DNA from: Clostridia bacterium
GTDB lineage: Bacteria; Bacillota; Clostridia; Peptostreptococcales; Caminicellaceae
DNA length: 48,084 bases
Direction of reading: 5' to 3'
Assembly: GCA_022361035.1 (NCBI GenBank)
Contig: JAKSBP010000028.1
Coordinates: 1 to 48,084 of the forward strand
The first letter of the stretch is position 1. Each line of letters opens with the position of its first letter. The position numbers and the translations under genes are program-made. Below the pieces are notes generated by a model. The model was not told where the DNA came from. It worked only from the letters and a program-made list of their open reading frames with translations, and did not search any database. This document shows, in pieces, positions 1 to 7,476 of the stretch.

Positions 1-266
1 AATATTTATTATATTTCGACAATTGTTCTGAATTACCTTCTTTTTTTATGAAAAGCTCCCTAGAAGCTCTTGAAATTAGAGATTTCCAAGTTATTTTTTA
101 GCACCTTAAAAGCCTTAATCCTAGGATTAGTATTTTAATTAATAATATGCTCTATGAAGTCCATATAGAAAACTCAATTGCCACTTATTAAAATACTCTA
201 CCCCTGTAGGAAGTTTTAATACATATAAATTAGTAGTTTTAATTTAATCCTATGATTTATAAAAAA
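1..266. other. gene-free AT-rich left edge
   Basis: I see no convincing open reading frame or RNA gene here. The stretch is AT-rich and ends in a run of nine A at 261-269, which on the minus strand is the U-tract of the luxS-side terminator. Confidence 0.5.
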
Positions 267-284
267 AAACGCCAATTGGCGTTT
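267..284 (-). terminator. distal copy of luxS terminator hairpin
   Basis: The palindrome AAACGCCAATTGGCGTTT is followed on the minus strand by a run of T (plus-strand A run 261-269), the classic Rho-independent form. A second copy of the same hairpin, with one changed base, lies at 508-525 on the luxS side of an inserted repeat. Confidence 0.8.
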
Positions 285-507
285 CAGATTGTAGACAAAG
301 TCTACAAGATGATAGGCTTTTGACAAATTTGAAGTTCGAGGCGTGCTGAAAGCGAGAGGCCGCAGCGTATAATAAAAAAAGGAAGTCTATTTGCTTTTAG
401 CAAATACCATAAAATTTCCCACGAACTTATCAGTTCGTTCTAAAATTTTATTGACTAGGTTCTCGGCCTAGGCAACAACGAAGAAATTCGGATTTGTCAA
501 AAGCCTG
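285..507 (-). repeat. repeat family A, copy 1, inside the luxS terminator
   Basis: The core 314-506 is bounded by a perfect 15-bp inverted repeat (AGGCTTTTGACAAAT at 314-328, ATTTGTCAAAAGCCT at 492-506). A side hairpin (TGTAGACAAAGTCTACA) lies between the core and the distal terminator copy. The reverse complement of the element at 7326-7476 matches it closely (shared blocks include GAAGTTCGAGGCGTGCTGAAA and GAGAGGCCGCAGCGTATAA). This copy carries about 60 extra bases in the middle. It contains no gene. Relative to transcription of the upstream gene it lies in the same orientation as copy 2. Confidence 0.85.
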
Positions 508-525
508 AAACGCCAACTGGCGTTT
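508..525 (-). terminator. proximal copy of luxS terminator hairpin
   Basis: The palindrome AAACGCCAACTGGCGTTT begins 37 bases beyond the luxS stop. It lacks a clean T-tract because the repeat begins right after it, so the functional terminator is probably the distal copy or the composite. Confidence 0.7.
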
Positions 526-561
526 AGATTATTAAATATTAATCCCGGTAAATTCCCTTAT

Positions 562-1014
562 TTAACTATATTTTTCCCTAAGCTTATCCAATACCACTTT
601 AGAATACTCCTTTGCCCCAAACAATGACATATCTCTGTAATTTCCACATTGTACAGGATTAAGTGCAGGAACCTCATTGGCTGACAATACCTTGTCCAAA
701 GCTTTTACAAGAACATTTGCAACCTTTTCTTCTTCATTTTCTCCCATTAAAATAAGATAAAATCCTGTCCTACAGCCCATGGGCGAGATATCTATCACAT
801 CATCTGTTTCTTCTCGTATAAAGCCCGCCAATAGATGCTCTATAGCATGAATGACACCTGTAGGCATGGCTTCCTTATTTGGTTGGGTAAACCTCAAATC
901 AAACTTTGTTATAATGTCACCCTTTGGTGTTTCGATGACACCACACTTTCTAACAAATGGGGCTTCTACCTTTGTATGATCCATTGTAAAGCTTTCAACA
1001 ACTACTTTTTTCAA
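562..1014 (-). CDS. luxS: S-ribosylhomocysteine lyase LuxS
   Basis: LuxS cleaves S-ribosylhomocysteine to homocysteine and DPD, the precursor of autoinducer-2, within the cytoplasmic activated-methyl cycle. The sequence shows the metal site H56-x-x-E59-H60 (HAIEH), the third ligand C123 (PVQCGNYRD) and the conserved GCRTGF cysteine C81. From the chosen start the protein is 150 residues, the usual family length. I choose a TTG start at 1014: AGGAGG (plus-strand CCTCCT, 1022-1027) lies 7 bases before it and gives the typical MKKVVVESFTMDHTKV N-terminus. The ATG at 1020 would leave almost no spacing, and the ATG at 1038 lies upstream of the ribosome site. The gene stands alone, with no pfs or methionine genes beside it, and its terminator is interrupted by a repeat. 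Confidence 0.95.
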   Translation of the reverse strand: MKKVVVESFTMDHTKVEAPFVRKCGVIETPKGDIITKFDLRFTQPNKEAMPTGVIHAIEHLLAGFIREETDDVIDISPMGCRTGFYLILMGENEEEKVANVLVKALDKVLSANEVPALNPVQCGNYRDMSLFGAKEYSKVVLDKLREKYS

Positions 1015-1094
1015 AGTCATCCCTCCTAATATTTCCATCTAAGTTTAGTGTACCATATTTAATGGATATTGTTTACATTTAATTTTCTACTTTG

Positions 1095-1106
1095 AGTAAC
1101 GTTACT
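1095..1106. promoter_or_regulatory. perfect palindrome upstream of luxS
   Basis: AGTAACGTTACT is a perfect 12-bp palindrome (extended imperfectly to TTGAGTAACGTTACTTCAA) about 80 bases upstream of the luxS start. An operator role is inferred from position and symmetry only; the protein that would bind it is not evident. Confidence 0.35.
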
Positions 1107-1319
1107 TCAAGTATTAATAAATTCTAATGAAGGAATGTAGACTCTTCCACTATTTCAGAAAAATTTATTTTAGATTCTAATGTAGTATGACCACAAAATA
1201 AATGTGTTTCAAAGTATAAAAAAACCATAACCTAAATACTATATATACAATACCTAATCTACAGGTTTATAGCTTAGAATATTTGGGTAACTTAAAAAAG
1301 AAACAAAAATTTTCTATTT

Positions 1320-1362
1320 TGTGATTTAAGTCATATTTTACCTGATACTTTATGTTTATAAT
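1320..1362 (+). promoter_or_regulatory. CRP/FNR-like box with -10 hexamer
   Basis: TGTGATTTAAGTCATA at 1320-1335 resembles the TGTGA-N6-TCACA dyad of the CRP/FNR family with one weakened half. A TATAAT at 1357-1362 puts a start near 1369, so the box centre (about 1327.5) falls near -41.5, the spacing of class II activation. A close relative, TGTGATTTATGTCATT, lies upstream of fprA at 8888-8903. The likely target is the DUF1858 gene at 1761, with a long leader. Confidence 0.4.
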
Positions 1363-1408
1363 AATAATTAATTGAATTTTTACCCTTAGTCCTTCAATAA
1401 AATTAGCC

Positions 1409-1436
1409 TTTACGAAAACTTAGAATCTGGTATAAT
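1409..1436 (+). promoter_or_regulatory. candidate sigma-A promoter
   Basis: TTTACG and TATAAT are separated by 16 bases. The promoter would start a transcript near 1443 with a leader of roughly 300 bases before the DUF1858 gene. Confidence 0.35.
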
Positions 1437-1442
1437 AGAAAA

Positions 1443-1757
1443 TGTCTATTAAAAATTTAACATAAATCCTTTACATACCAGTAATAAGCTCTAAAGAGAA
1501 TCTAGGGCTAAATAGAAAATAAGCTGCTCAAATAAAGTTACCCATCAAAGGATAAGGGCAGGGTAATCGTTTTATGGATATATACTGTAATAAATCTTTC
1601 AAATTTTGATTTTTAAAATTTCCTTGAAATATAGGGTATTTTAAAAATTTAAATGTAAGTTTATAGCTCTATCCTATTATAAATAAACGATTCCTGTTAA
1701 TAATAAATAACATGTTTTAAAATTATTTTAAAAATTACTAATTTGAGGGAGGATATT
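1443..1757 (+). other. long leader region of the DUF1858 gene, no gene seen
   Basis: No reading frame is supported. The stretch 1480-1570 is less AT-rich than its surroundings and contains a short stem (GTTACCC 1537-1543 with GGGTAAT 1561-1567) plus a CTCTAAAGAG stem near 1490. It does not match a riboswitch consensus that I can recall. It may be a structured 5' leader or simply spacer. Confidence 0.25.
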
Positions 1758-1760
1758 AAT

Positions 1761-1946
1761 ATGCAAATAACTAAGGATACTTTAATAAGCGACATTCTAA
1801 GGATGAACCCAAAGTCTGCTGAAATCCTAATGAGATATGGAATGGGATGTTTAGGATGCCCTTCAGCTCAAATGGAATCTTTAGAGCAAGCTGCTATGGT
1901 TCATGGTATCGACTTAGAAACACTTTTAGAAGAATTGAATAAATAG
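1761..1946 (+). CDS. DUF1858 / hybrid-cluster-associated redox disulfide protein
   Basis: This 61-residue cytoplasmic protein consists entirely of one DUF1858-type domain, the kind found alone beside hybrid cluster proteins or at the N-terminus of ScdA/RIC-like iron-sulfur repair proteins. The sequence shows the typical opening ([15 protein letters not shown]) and the double cysteine GMGCLGC around residues 33-38, thought to form a redox disulfide. The start at ATG 1761 is set by GGGAGG at 1747-1752, 8 bases upstream. No hybrid cluster protein gene lies next to it, so its partner is unknown. A CRP/FNR-like box lies about 430 bases upstream and a strong terminator follows. A role in nitrosative or oxidative stress is inference from the family. 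Confidence 0.85.
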   Translation: MQITKDTLISDILRMNPKSAEILMRYGMGCLGCPSAQMESLEQAAMVHGIDLETLLEELNK

Positions 1947-1966
1947 TTTAAACTTCTTTATTAAAG

Positions 1967-2007
1967 CTGTGGTAATTCTTGAATTAAGAGTTACCACAGT
2001 TTTTTTA
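1967..2007 (+). terminator. Rho-independent terminator
   Basis: CTGTGGTAA and TTACCACAG form a 9-bp stem followed by eight T. It begins 20 bases after the DUF1858 stop. Confidence 0.9.
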
Positions 2008-2099
2008 TTTTGAAAAACCCGTTAATTTAATGTTTCATAAGAGGACGGGCTATTTAAGACCTTTACTTTCAAAGGGTAGGTTGTAACTAAAATAGTAGG

Positions 2100-2125
2100 A
2101 TGTCAACAACCCCGTCCCCTGGATA
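2100..2125. repeat. 26-bp repeat unit, copy 1
   Basis: The block beginning ATGTCAACAACCCCGTCCC is found again at 3038-3063 and 4454-4479 with few changes. Here only the unit itself is well preserved; the 109 bases that precede it in the other two copies are hard to align. Confidence 0.7.
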
Positions 2126-2305
2126 TTTTTTTCGTTTTTTGTTCAAAAAGCACAGTAAAAGAAAAAAATAGTAACCTCTTAAATAAACCTGCATATACAT
2201 GTAATGGCAACAGGGAGACGACCTAATCAAACTCCAAATATGAGGAATCATTTAAATTATATTAATAAATAACGAAAAAACCAATTATGATTGGAGGTGA
2301 GTTAA

Positions 2306-2617
2306 ATGTCAACGTTTATGCGTACAGAATTTCAAACTGCAAAAATAACTCTTACTCAAAAGACTCATGAATTTATTTTTGATGGAAATATCATGGATTC
2401 TGAAGTATTTATTAAAGGATTTAACCTTCAGTATCCTGGTAAAGACCATCATGTAAAAGAGGCGGAAATAGAAGTCGTACAAAGTATAACAGATGGAAAT
2501 AGAATTTCAGTTAGTATAACGGGCCTTCTGAAAGATGGAAGTGGTAATTTCCAAGATAATAACAGATCTTTTGTTACTGTGGTAGTTGTTGCACTAATAG
2601 AGATTTTAGAACATTAG
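2306..2617 (+). CDS. small protein of unknown function
   Basis: I do not recognise this 103-residue protein. GGAGGTGA lies a few bases before the ATG, which makes translation likely. The composition is rich in Thr, Val and Ile with alternating polar and hydrophobic residues, as in a beta-sandwich (for example AEIEVVQSITDGNRISVSIT). The final segment VTVVVVALIEIL is strongly hydrophobic, but short for a membrane helix. There is no signal peptide and no cysteine. It has no operon partner: the DUF1858 gene lies beyond a terminator and the downstream side is repeat DNA. Confidence 0.65.
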   Translation: MSTFMRTEFQTAKITLTQKTHEFIFDGNIMDSEVFIKGFNLQYPGKDHHVKEAEIEVVQSITDGNRISVSITGLLKDGSGNFQDNNRSFVTVVVVALIEILEH

Positions 2618-2928
2618 CTCCATTTATTTTATATATAAATCCCTATGGGAATATTTCGATTTAGATTCTGTATTTCTAAGAATAAATTATTCTATAAAAT
2701 GGAAGATAGTCTAATAAAGTATACAATAGAGACTTTTAGCTTTTGAATTATTCCCCTATCACCAATAATATTTGCTACTTTTTTGAGATTATATATAAAA
2801 AATGTATAAAGGACTCTGCTTTAATACTTTCATTACTCCTTGTAAGAAAGTATGTAAAGCCTAGTCCTCTTTTTGTTCTCCCAGAGGGATGCTTAAGCAT
2901 CATCTCTCTTTGTCTGTATAGCTTCTTA
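2618..2928. other. gene-free stretch before a repeat
   Basis: A 70-codon plus-strand frame at 2743-2955 has no ribosome site, low-complexity content and runs into the repeat at 2929. I treat it as non-coding, possibly the decayed interior of an insertion sequence. Confidence 0.4.
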
Positions 2929-3063
2929 TTTTTTCTAGTCTACTCATCTACTTAATTAGTATATCTGAAGATTAGGATTTTTTAATTACTCTTGTTAGGT
3001 TAGATAACTTTGAAATAAAAACTAGGTAAATTAAAAAATGTCAACAACCCCGTTCCTTCGATA
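2929..3063. repeat. 135-bp direct repeat, copy 2
   Basis: This block is about 90 percent identical by eye to 4345-4479 and in the same orientation. Both run from TTTTTTCTAGTCTACTCATC to the ACCCCGTYCCTT unit. It looks like the conserved end of a decayed mobile element; no intact transposase is associated. Confidence 0.8.
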
Positions 3064-3097
3064 GCCAGGTAAAAATTGACCGTAGAGTGTTGAGATA

Positions 3098-3985
3098 TCA
3101 TTTAGAGATTTTAAATGTTATATTTGGTATCTTATTTCGCATCTGATTGTATTTTTCATAACTCACCTTTGAAATTTCAGGGATTTCATTGTCTCTAACA
3201 AGACCGATGTCTGTATCACCTATCTTACCTTCATAAAATACTTCATTTCCATTGAGGTCATATGGGTAAAAACCGTCCCATGCTAATTCAATCATGCTGT
3301 ACTCAACGACAATATAAGATTCCTCTACACCTGAGTCTTTTGTAAAATCCACAGGTGATATTCCCTCAAAATTCTTTTCCGATGCCTCTACTTTGGATAT
3401 GACACCAAACAAATTTAAAGGGTATAAAGCATAATCTTTTTGAAAGCCTACTGAAATATTAGCATGTTCACTATTTGAGTTAGAATAGAATATAATTTCT
3501 TCATCATAGGAGTCTTTGCTAATAATCGCTGTAAGGCCGTCTGCACGATAATAAACTCTATCGTCTACTATGTCTGGAGAAATCACAAAATCATCATATA
3601 CCTTCTGCTTAATGTCTTGAATGACTACATTTTCCGTCATCTCCTGGGTTCCATCATCATAGGTGATAACAACTTCAACTTCAAGATAATCTTTCTTACC
3701 TCGCAATAAATCTTCCCATATTTCAAATATATGATTCTCTTCATAATCTGAAAATGAATAAGTTTCTACTCTTGGCTCAACATTCACATATTGATCTAGA
3801 AAATATGCTCTGTATCGAAATTCTGTAGATGTGATATTCTGAATGCCTTTTGCCTTTACATACGTTGTAATTTTGCCATTTGCATATTCAGATGTAATGT
3901 CAATGCTTGGATTTAAATGATTTATAGCCATCCAAATGACAAAAATGGCTCCAATAACAAGTGTGATAAAAATGAACCTTTTCAT
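3098..3985 (-). CDS. membrane-anchored extracytoplasmic protein, unknown function
   Basis: I do not recognise this 295-residue protein. Residues 1-22 (MKRFIFITLVIGAIFVIWMA) form a single N-terminal hydrophobic anchor with a short positively charged start, so the rest should lie outside the membrane. There is no lipobox cysteine. The remaining 270 residues are acidic and rich in Tyr, Asp and Glu, with beta-type patterns such as YLEVEVVITYDDGTQ. A purine-rich GGGGGAAT site precedes the ATG. It is flanked by the two 135-bp repeats in direct orientation, an arrangement that can mobilise or delete the gene between them. It may be a strain-variable gene. Confidence 0.7.
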   Translation of the reverse strand: MKRFIFITLVIGAIFVIWMAINHLNPSIDITSEYANGKITTYVKAKGIQNITSTEFRYRAYFLDQYVNVEPRVETYSFSDYEENHIFEIWEDLLRGKKDYLEVEVVITYDDGTQEMTENVVIQDIKQKVYDDFVISPDIVDDRVYYRADGLTAIISKDSYDEEIIFYSNSNSEHANISVGFQKDYALYPLNLFGVISKVEASEKNFEGISPVDFTKDSGVEESYIVVEYSMIELAWDGFYPYDLNGNEVFYEGKIGDTDIGLVRDNEIPEISKVSYEKYNQMRNKIPNITFKISK

Positions 3986-4344
3986 TTATATTCCCCCTAA
4001 AACAATTTATAAAACATTATTAAAGGACCGTCAGGATTGCTAAAATTAAACATACTATAGGAAACCTGACTAGCTTTTGCTACTGTATTAATTTAACTAT
4101 TTGATTTCTGAATTCTTCTTTGTATCTTTTAGACTTATTAGAAATGATTAATTTCCAAATTAAGTTTATTTATTATATCATGTACGAGTTTTGATTGTCT
4201 AATTAAGTGTAACATACCCACTCTATTTTATTAGCAACTTCAAGCTTTAGCGTATGAGCCAAATGGTATTGCTTTATTTACTAAGTAGTTTGTTAATATT
4301 GGGTCGTCTTTTCCTTGATTTTTTCAATTGTAATAGAATTCAGA
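3986..4344. other. gene-free stretch between unknown gene and repeat
   Basis: No supported gene. A 63-codon frame at 4254-4445 is Leu- and Phe-rich, has no ribosome site and runs through the repeat. It may be a relic of an insertion sequence. Confidence 0.4.
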
Positions 4345-4479
4345 TTTTTTCTAGTCTACTCATCTACTTAATTAGTATATCTGAAGATTATGATTTTTTA
4401 ATTACTCTTGTTAGATTAGCTGCCTTTGAACTAAAAACTAGGTAAATTTAAAAATGTCAACAACCCCGTCCCTTGTATA
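4345..4479. repeat. 135-bp direct repeat, copy 3
   Basis: This is the counterpart of 2929-3063, in the same orientation, ending in the 26-bp unit at 4454-4479. The two copies bracket the gene at 3098-3985. Confidence 0.8.
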
Positions 4480-4505
4480 GAATCTAATCAGATAAAGTAT
4501 ATTAT

Positions 4506-5006
4506 TTAATTTTCTATAACATTCCAAGGCTTTTCAGTCTCGACAGATTCTCCATTTACCGGATTTAGAATATAATATTTAATGTCATCCTCTACTTTTA
4601 GTGATAGTAAATAATAATATTTAACAAAAATATTTGGACTCTCAATAGCTCTAATTCTTTTAGGATTAACTTGAGCAATAGCAAAATTATTTGATGTCTT
4701 TTTATAATTCTCTAAAACTATACCTTCAGCCTCTTTATATGTAAATTTAGGAACTATTAATATACATACTATTATAAATATTGATACAGGAATAATTCTC
4801 AAAAAATATGAAATTATAATTTTTTTTGTTTGAAGCCTATCTATAAAGATATAATATGTTATAATTATACTTAAGACAACGTTTAAATTATATATATTTA
4901 TAACTAGGGCGTATAGATAGTAACTAAGAAAAAGCATTATAACATATATAATTATAATGCATGCTAAAAACCTATTATTTAAATTCTTTTTCAAAAATGT
5001 TTTCAT
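4506..5006 (-). CDS. three-helix membrane protein, unknown function
   Basis: This 166-residue protein was not recognised. Three hydrophobic segments are visible (about residues 14-35, 37-55 and 67-90; for example FLACIIIIYVIMLFLSYYLY). A polar C-terminal part of about 75 residues follows and ends in YYILNPVNGESVETEKPW, a pattern like short PepSY-type or DUF3139-like tails. I choose the ATG at 5006 because GTGAGGTTG precedes it at suitable spacing; a GTG at 5042 would add 12 residues but has no ribosome site. It has low-complexity AT-rich codon use and no operon partners. Confidence 0.6.
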   Translation of the reverse strand: MKTFLKKNLNNRFLACIIIIYVIMLFLSYYLYALVINIYNLNVVLSIIITYYIFIDRLQTKKIIISYFLRIIPVSIFIIVCILIVPKFTYKEAEGIVLENYKKTSNNFAIAQVNPKRIRAIESPNIFVKYYYLLSLKVEDDIKYYILNPVNGESVETEKPWNVIEN

Positions 5007-5042
5007 ATAATATACAACCTCACTTAAATTATGGCCTAACAC

Positions 5043-5809
5043 AATAGAGAAGAAGTGAAATTTAAATTTTTTCTAAAAGTAGCACACTTCTTCATCATCT
5101 ACCTATATTTTTCCTTGTAAACTTATTAATCCTCTCTCAAATATTATCATAAATCCTCATTAATAACTACAATTTATTAGTATATATTACAACATAAAAA
5201 GACAATATAATCTTAAAAATTAAAAAAGATTAGTTTGTAATATTTACTTAATGTTTCTAAAAGTTAGAAATGTTTTGAAAAATATGTAAATATTTTAACA
5301 AAGATATTTTTGATATTTTTTGTTGAAACCCTTAGAAACACTAATTTTTTTAACAGCTTCCCTAAACTTTAGATTAGAATATAATCGATATAATAACAAA
5401 TTATAAAATTTTATATATTTCGAGTTTTTTAGATAAAATACGAATAATTTCATCAAAATTTTCTCTAGGGATGTTACAGCCTCCCTTTCACTTTTATTTT
5501 GATATAGTTAAACAAATTAAAAGGTAATTTACACATGTCAAAAATCATAGAAGCACTGATATTTTTAACATGTATGAATTAAAGTTTGATATTGTTTCAA
5601 TATAATATAAATAAATTTTAACAAACATTTAAAGATAATAGTGTAACATATAATAGAATTAAATATTTTGATGATAGACTATAAAAGTAAAATTTTGAGA
5701 ATAAATGCATATTTTTTTATCAAAATTGCATAGCTGCATTATATTACATAATATGATATAATATGTAACAAGTCTACTTTTATAGACTATTTTATAACTA
5801 AAAACGACT
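5043..5809. other. long AT-rich intergenic region
   Basis: Nearly 800 bases without a gene separate a minus-strand gene from the plus-strand regulator at 5873. Near the downstream end, AGACTATAAAAGTA (about 5675) and its inverse TCTACTTTTATAGACT (about 5771-5786) occur, related to the large palindrome at 5810-5840. They may be extra binding boxes for the adjacent regulator. Confidence 0.4.
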
Positions 5810-5840
5810 CTATAAAATAGTTAGTTTAACTATTTTATAG
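5810..5840 (+). promoter_or_regulatory. 14-bp-arm palindrome before the HTH-TPR regulator
   Basis: CTATAAAATAGTTA (5810-5823) and its exact inverse (5827-5840) are separated by 3 bases and lie about 30 bases before the regulator start. There is no T-tract, so it is more likely an operator for autoregulation or an RNA hairpin in the leader than a terminator. Upstream half-boxes at about 5784-5797 (TAGACTATTTTATA) share its core. Confidence 0.55.
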
Positions 5841-5872
5841 GCTCAAGACTTAAGTAAAAAATGGTGATATTT

Positions 5873-7156
5873 ATGGATAAGCTAAAATTTAAAGATATAA
5901 AAATTAAATCCCAGGGAAAGCAAATAAAGGAAAAAATATTAGAAAAGTTTAACTCCTTAGATGAATTTGCTAACTTAATCGACTTATATCCCGATTCCCT
6001 GCGACGTTATCTTAGAAGTGCAAAAATGCCCAACTCATTTAAGTTGAAATTAGTTAATAAGCTAAACATGGGATATGATGAGATAGTACTATCTGATATA
6101 CAGCAAATCACAGGACTTGTCGAAAATGTTTTTGAAAATATCGAAGCCTATAGGGATGAGAAGGATATAAAAGTCCTTAAAAGACTAAAGGAGTTATGTC
6201 TGGAAAGTAATATGTCCTTGGAAATTGCTAAGATGAATAGGAATATTTCCATATACTACTACAATAAAAAGGATATGGGTTTCGCTATAGAATATATGCG
6301 ATGGGCAATAGGTGGAGTGAAAAATGACTACGATTTTTTAGTATCCTCTATGTCTCTCCTGGGCCTAATGTATTTTTTCAAGCACGACTATTCTAAGAGT
6401 AAGGATATACTTGAAAAGGCCGAGGTCTTTTTACCTAAGCTAAAGGATAACAGTATGTTATTTTATTACTATTATCGAAGGGGCGTTCTGTATAGTTGTA
6501 TGTATGCAGAGGACCCGGAGAAAATTGAGGTGTCTAAAAAAATGTTTGTAGAAGCCTTAAGTTTCGCTAAGGAAAATTTTCAACTAGGCTTTGCAATAAT
6601 GAATATTGGACTAGTGTATGGGAAGCAAGGAATCGTATGTAAAAAACAAGATACTTTTCAGAAAGCTATAAAATATTATAACGAGGCTCTAGAAATCTTT
6701 GAAGAAGATTTTAATAAAAGTGTGGTCTATAATAATTTAGCAGATGTCTATAAGCTTATTGGAAACTATGAAAAGGCCCTACACTACATAAAACAGGCAT
6801 TTAAGTATCTTGGTGACAAAGACATATCTAAGAGCTTTATATACTATCAAACCTATGTTCAAATAAAAATTTTAAAGGGAGAATCGAAGCAAATAATAGA
6901 AAAGCTAAAGGAATTATTAGAAAGGGTAGATGATTTTTTCATTTATAAGGATGTTATTATTGCAGGAATTAAAACCATAATAAACTATGGAAAAATATAT
7001 GAAAATATAGAAGTTCTCCAAGAGTTAGATGACCTAATTGTCAAGCTGGTAAAGGGTTCCGATGAGGAATATGATAAGGAACTAAAGGCTTGTTCATGGG
7101 ATATAAAAGTTATATTAGACAACATCATTCAAGGAAGAAGGAGGTTAGGCTTATGA
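5873..7156 (+). CDS. HTH-TPR transcriptional regulator, RNPP-like peptide receptor candidate
   Basis: This 427-residue cytoplasmic protein has an N-terminal helix-turn-helix region (about residues 15-65, including LDEFANLIDLYPDSLRRYLR) followed by helical repeats with TPR character; the clearest are around AIKYYNEALEIF and VVYNNLADVYKLIGNYEKAL. This HTH plus TPR build is that of the RNPP group (PlcR, NprR, PrgX, Rgg), whose TPR domain binds an imported secreted peptide. Its stop overlaps the start of a small secreted-peptide gene by ATGA, as in rap-phr or nprR-nprX pairs. I prefer ATG 5873 because GGTGAT precedes it; ATG 5861 has no ribosome site. A large palindrome just upstream suggests autoregulation. 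The target genes are unknown. Confidence 0.75.
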   Translation: MDKLKFKDIKIKSQGKQIKEKILEKFNSLDEFANLIDLYPDSLRRYLRSAKMPNSFKLKLVNKLNMGYDEIVLSDIQQITGLVENVFENIEAYRDEKDIKVLKRLKELCLESNMSLEIAKMNRNISIYYYNKKDMGFAIEYMRWAIGGVKNDYDFLVSSMSLLGLMYFFKHDYSKSKDILEKAEVFLPKLKDNSMLFYYYYRRGVLYSCMYAEDPEKIEVSKKMFVEALSFAKENFQLGFAIMNIGLVYGKQGIVCKKQDTFQKAIKYYNEALEIFEEDFNKSVVYNNLADVYKLIGNYEKALHYIKQAFKYLGDKDISKSFIYYQTYVQIKILKGESKQIIEKLKELLERVDDFFIYKDVIIAGIKTIINYGKIYENIEVLQELDDLIVKLVKGSDEEYDKELKACSWDIKVILDNIIQGRRRLGL

Positions 7157-7296
7157 AAAAGAAAGTTTATGGCTTAATACTAACACTTATTATCGTTTTC
7201 TCTGCGACATCCTATGGTTTTGCAACACCAGATGTACATCCATTGTTAGTAGCACCAACTGATTTGCCCTACATAGAAAACCCAATAGCTAAATAG
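7153..7296 (+). CDS. putative secreted signalling pro-peptide
   Basis: This is a 47-residue pre-peptide: MKKK, then a hydrophobic core (VYGLILTLIIVFSATSYGFA, about residues 5-24), then a short polar tail TPDVHPLLVAPTDLPYIENP ending IAK. It looks like a Sec signal peptide with cleavage after GFA, leaving about 23 residues, Pro-rich and without cysteine. The start overlaps the regulator stop (ATGA) and is preceded by GGAAGAAGGAGG. By analogy with Phr/NprX/PapR-type pairs, it would be exported, trimmed, re-imported by an oligopeptide permease and bound by the upstream TPR protein. The mature peptide cannot be read from sequence alone. A terminator interrupted by repeat family A follows. Confidence 0.7.
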   Translation: MKKKVYGLILTLIIVFSATSYGFATPDVHPLLVAPTDLPYIENPIAK

Positions 7297-7302
7297 AAAA
7301 GA

Positions 7303-7325
7303 AACCCAGTAAATACTACTGGGTT
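7303..7325 (+). terminator. proximal copy of cassette terminator hairpin
   Basis: AACCCAGTAAATACTACTGGGTT (arms ACCCAGTA/TACTGGGT) begins a few bases after the peptide stop. It is identical to 7477-7499 on the far side of the repeat, but here it is followed by the repeat and not by a T-tract. Confidence 0.8.
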
Positions 7326-7476
7326 GAGGCTATTGACAAACCCGAATTTCTTTGTTGTTACTGAAACCGAGAACCCTTACGTATTTCTTTATACGCTGCG
7401 GCCTCTCGGTTTCAGCACGCCTCGAACTTCGGATTTCTCAAAAGCCTGTCATCTTGTTGACTTTGTCAACAATCTG
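7326..7476 (+). repeat. repeat family A, copy 2, inside the cassette terminator
   Basis: The core 7327-7447 has imperfect inverted ends (AGGCTATTGACAAAC, TTTCTCAAAAGCCT) and is followed by a side hairpin TTGTTGACTTTGTCAACAA (7454-7472). Compared with copy 1 at 285-507 it lacks about 60 bases in the middle. Because the flanking hairpins of the two copies are unrelated in sequence, the element did not bring the hairpin with it; the 23-bp flanking duplication belongs to the target. A 61-codon frame across it has no ribosome site and is not counted as a gene. Confidence 0.85.

Noticed and set aside
2743..2955. 70-codon frame starting with TTG
   Set aside because: Low complexity, no ribosome site, runs into repeat DNA.
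4254..4445. 63-codon Leu/Phe-rich frame
   Set aside because: No ribosome site; the second half is the 135-bp repeat, which is not open in the same way at 2929-3063.
2100..4479. Three spaced copies of a 26-bp unit as a CRISPR remnant
   Set aside because: Spacing is near 1 kb and irregular, and two copies belong to a 135-bp repeat. No cas genes are present.
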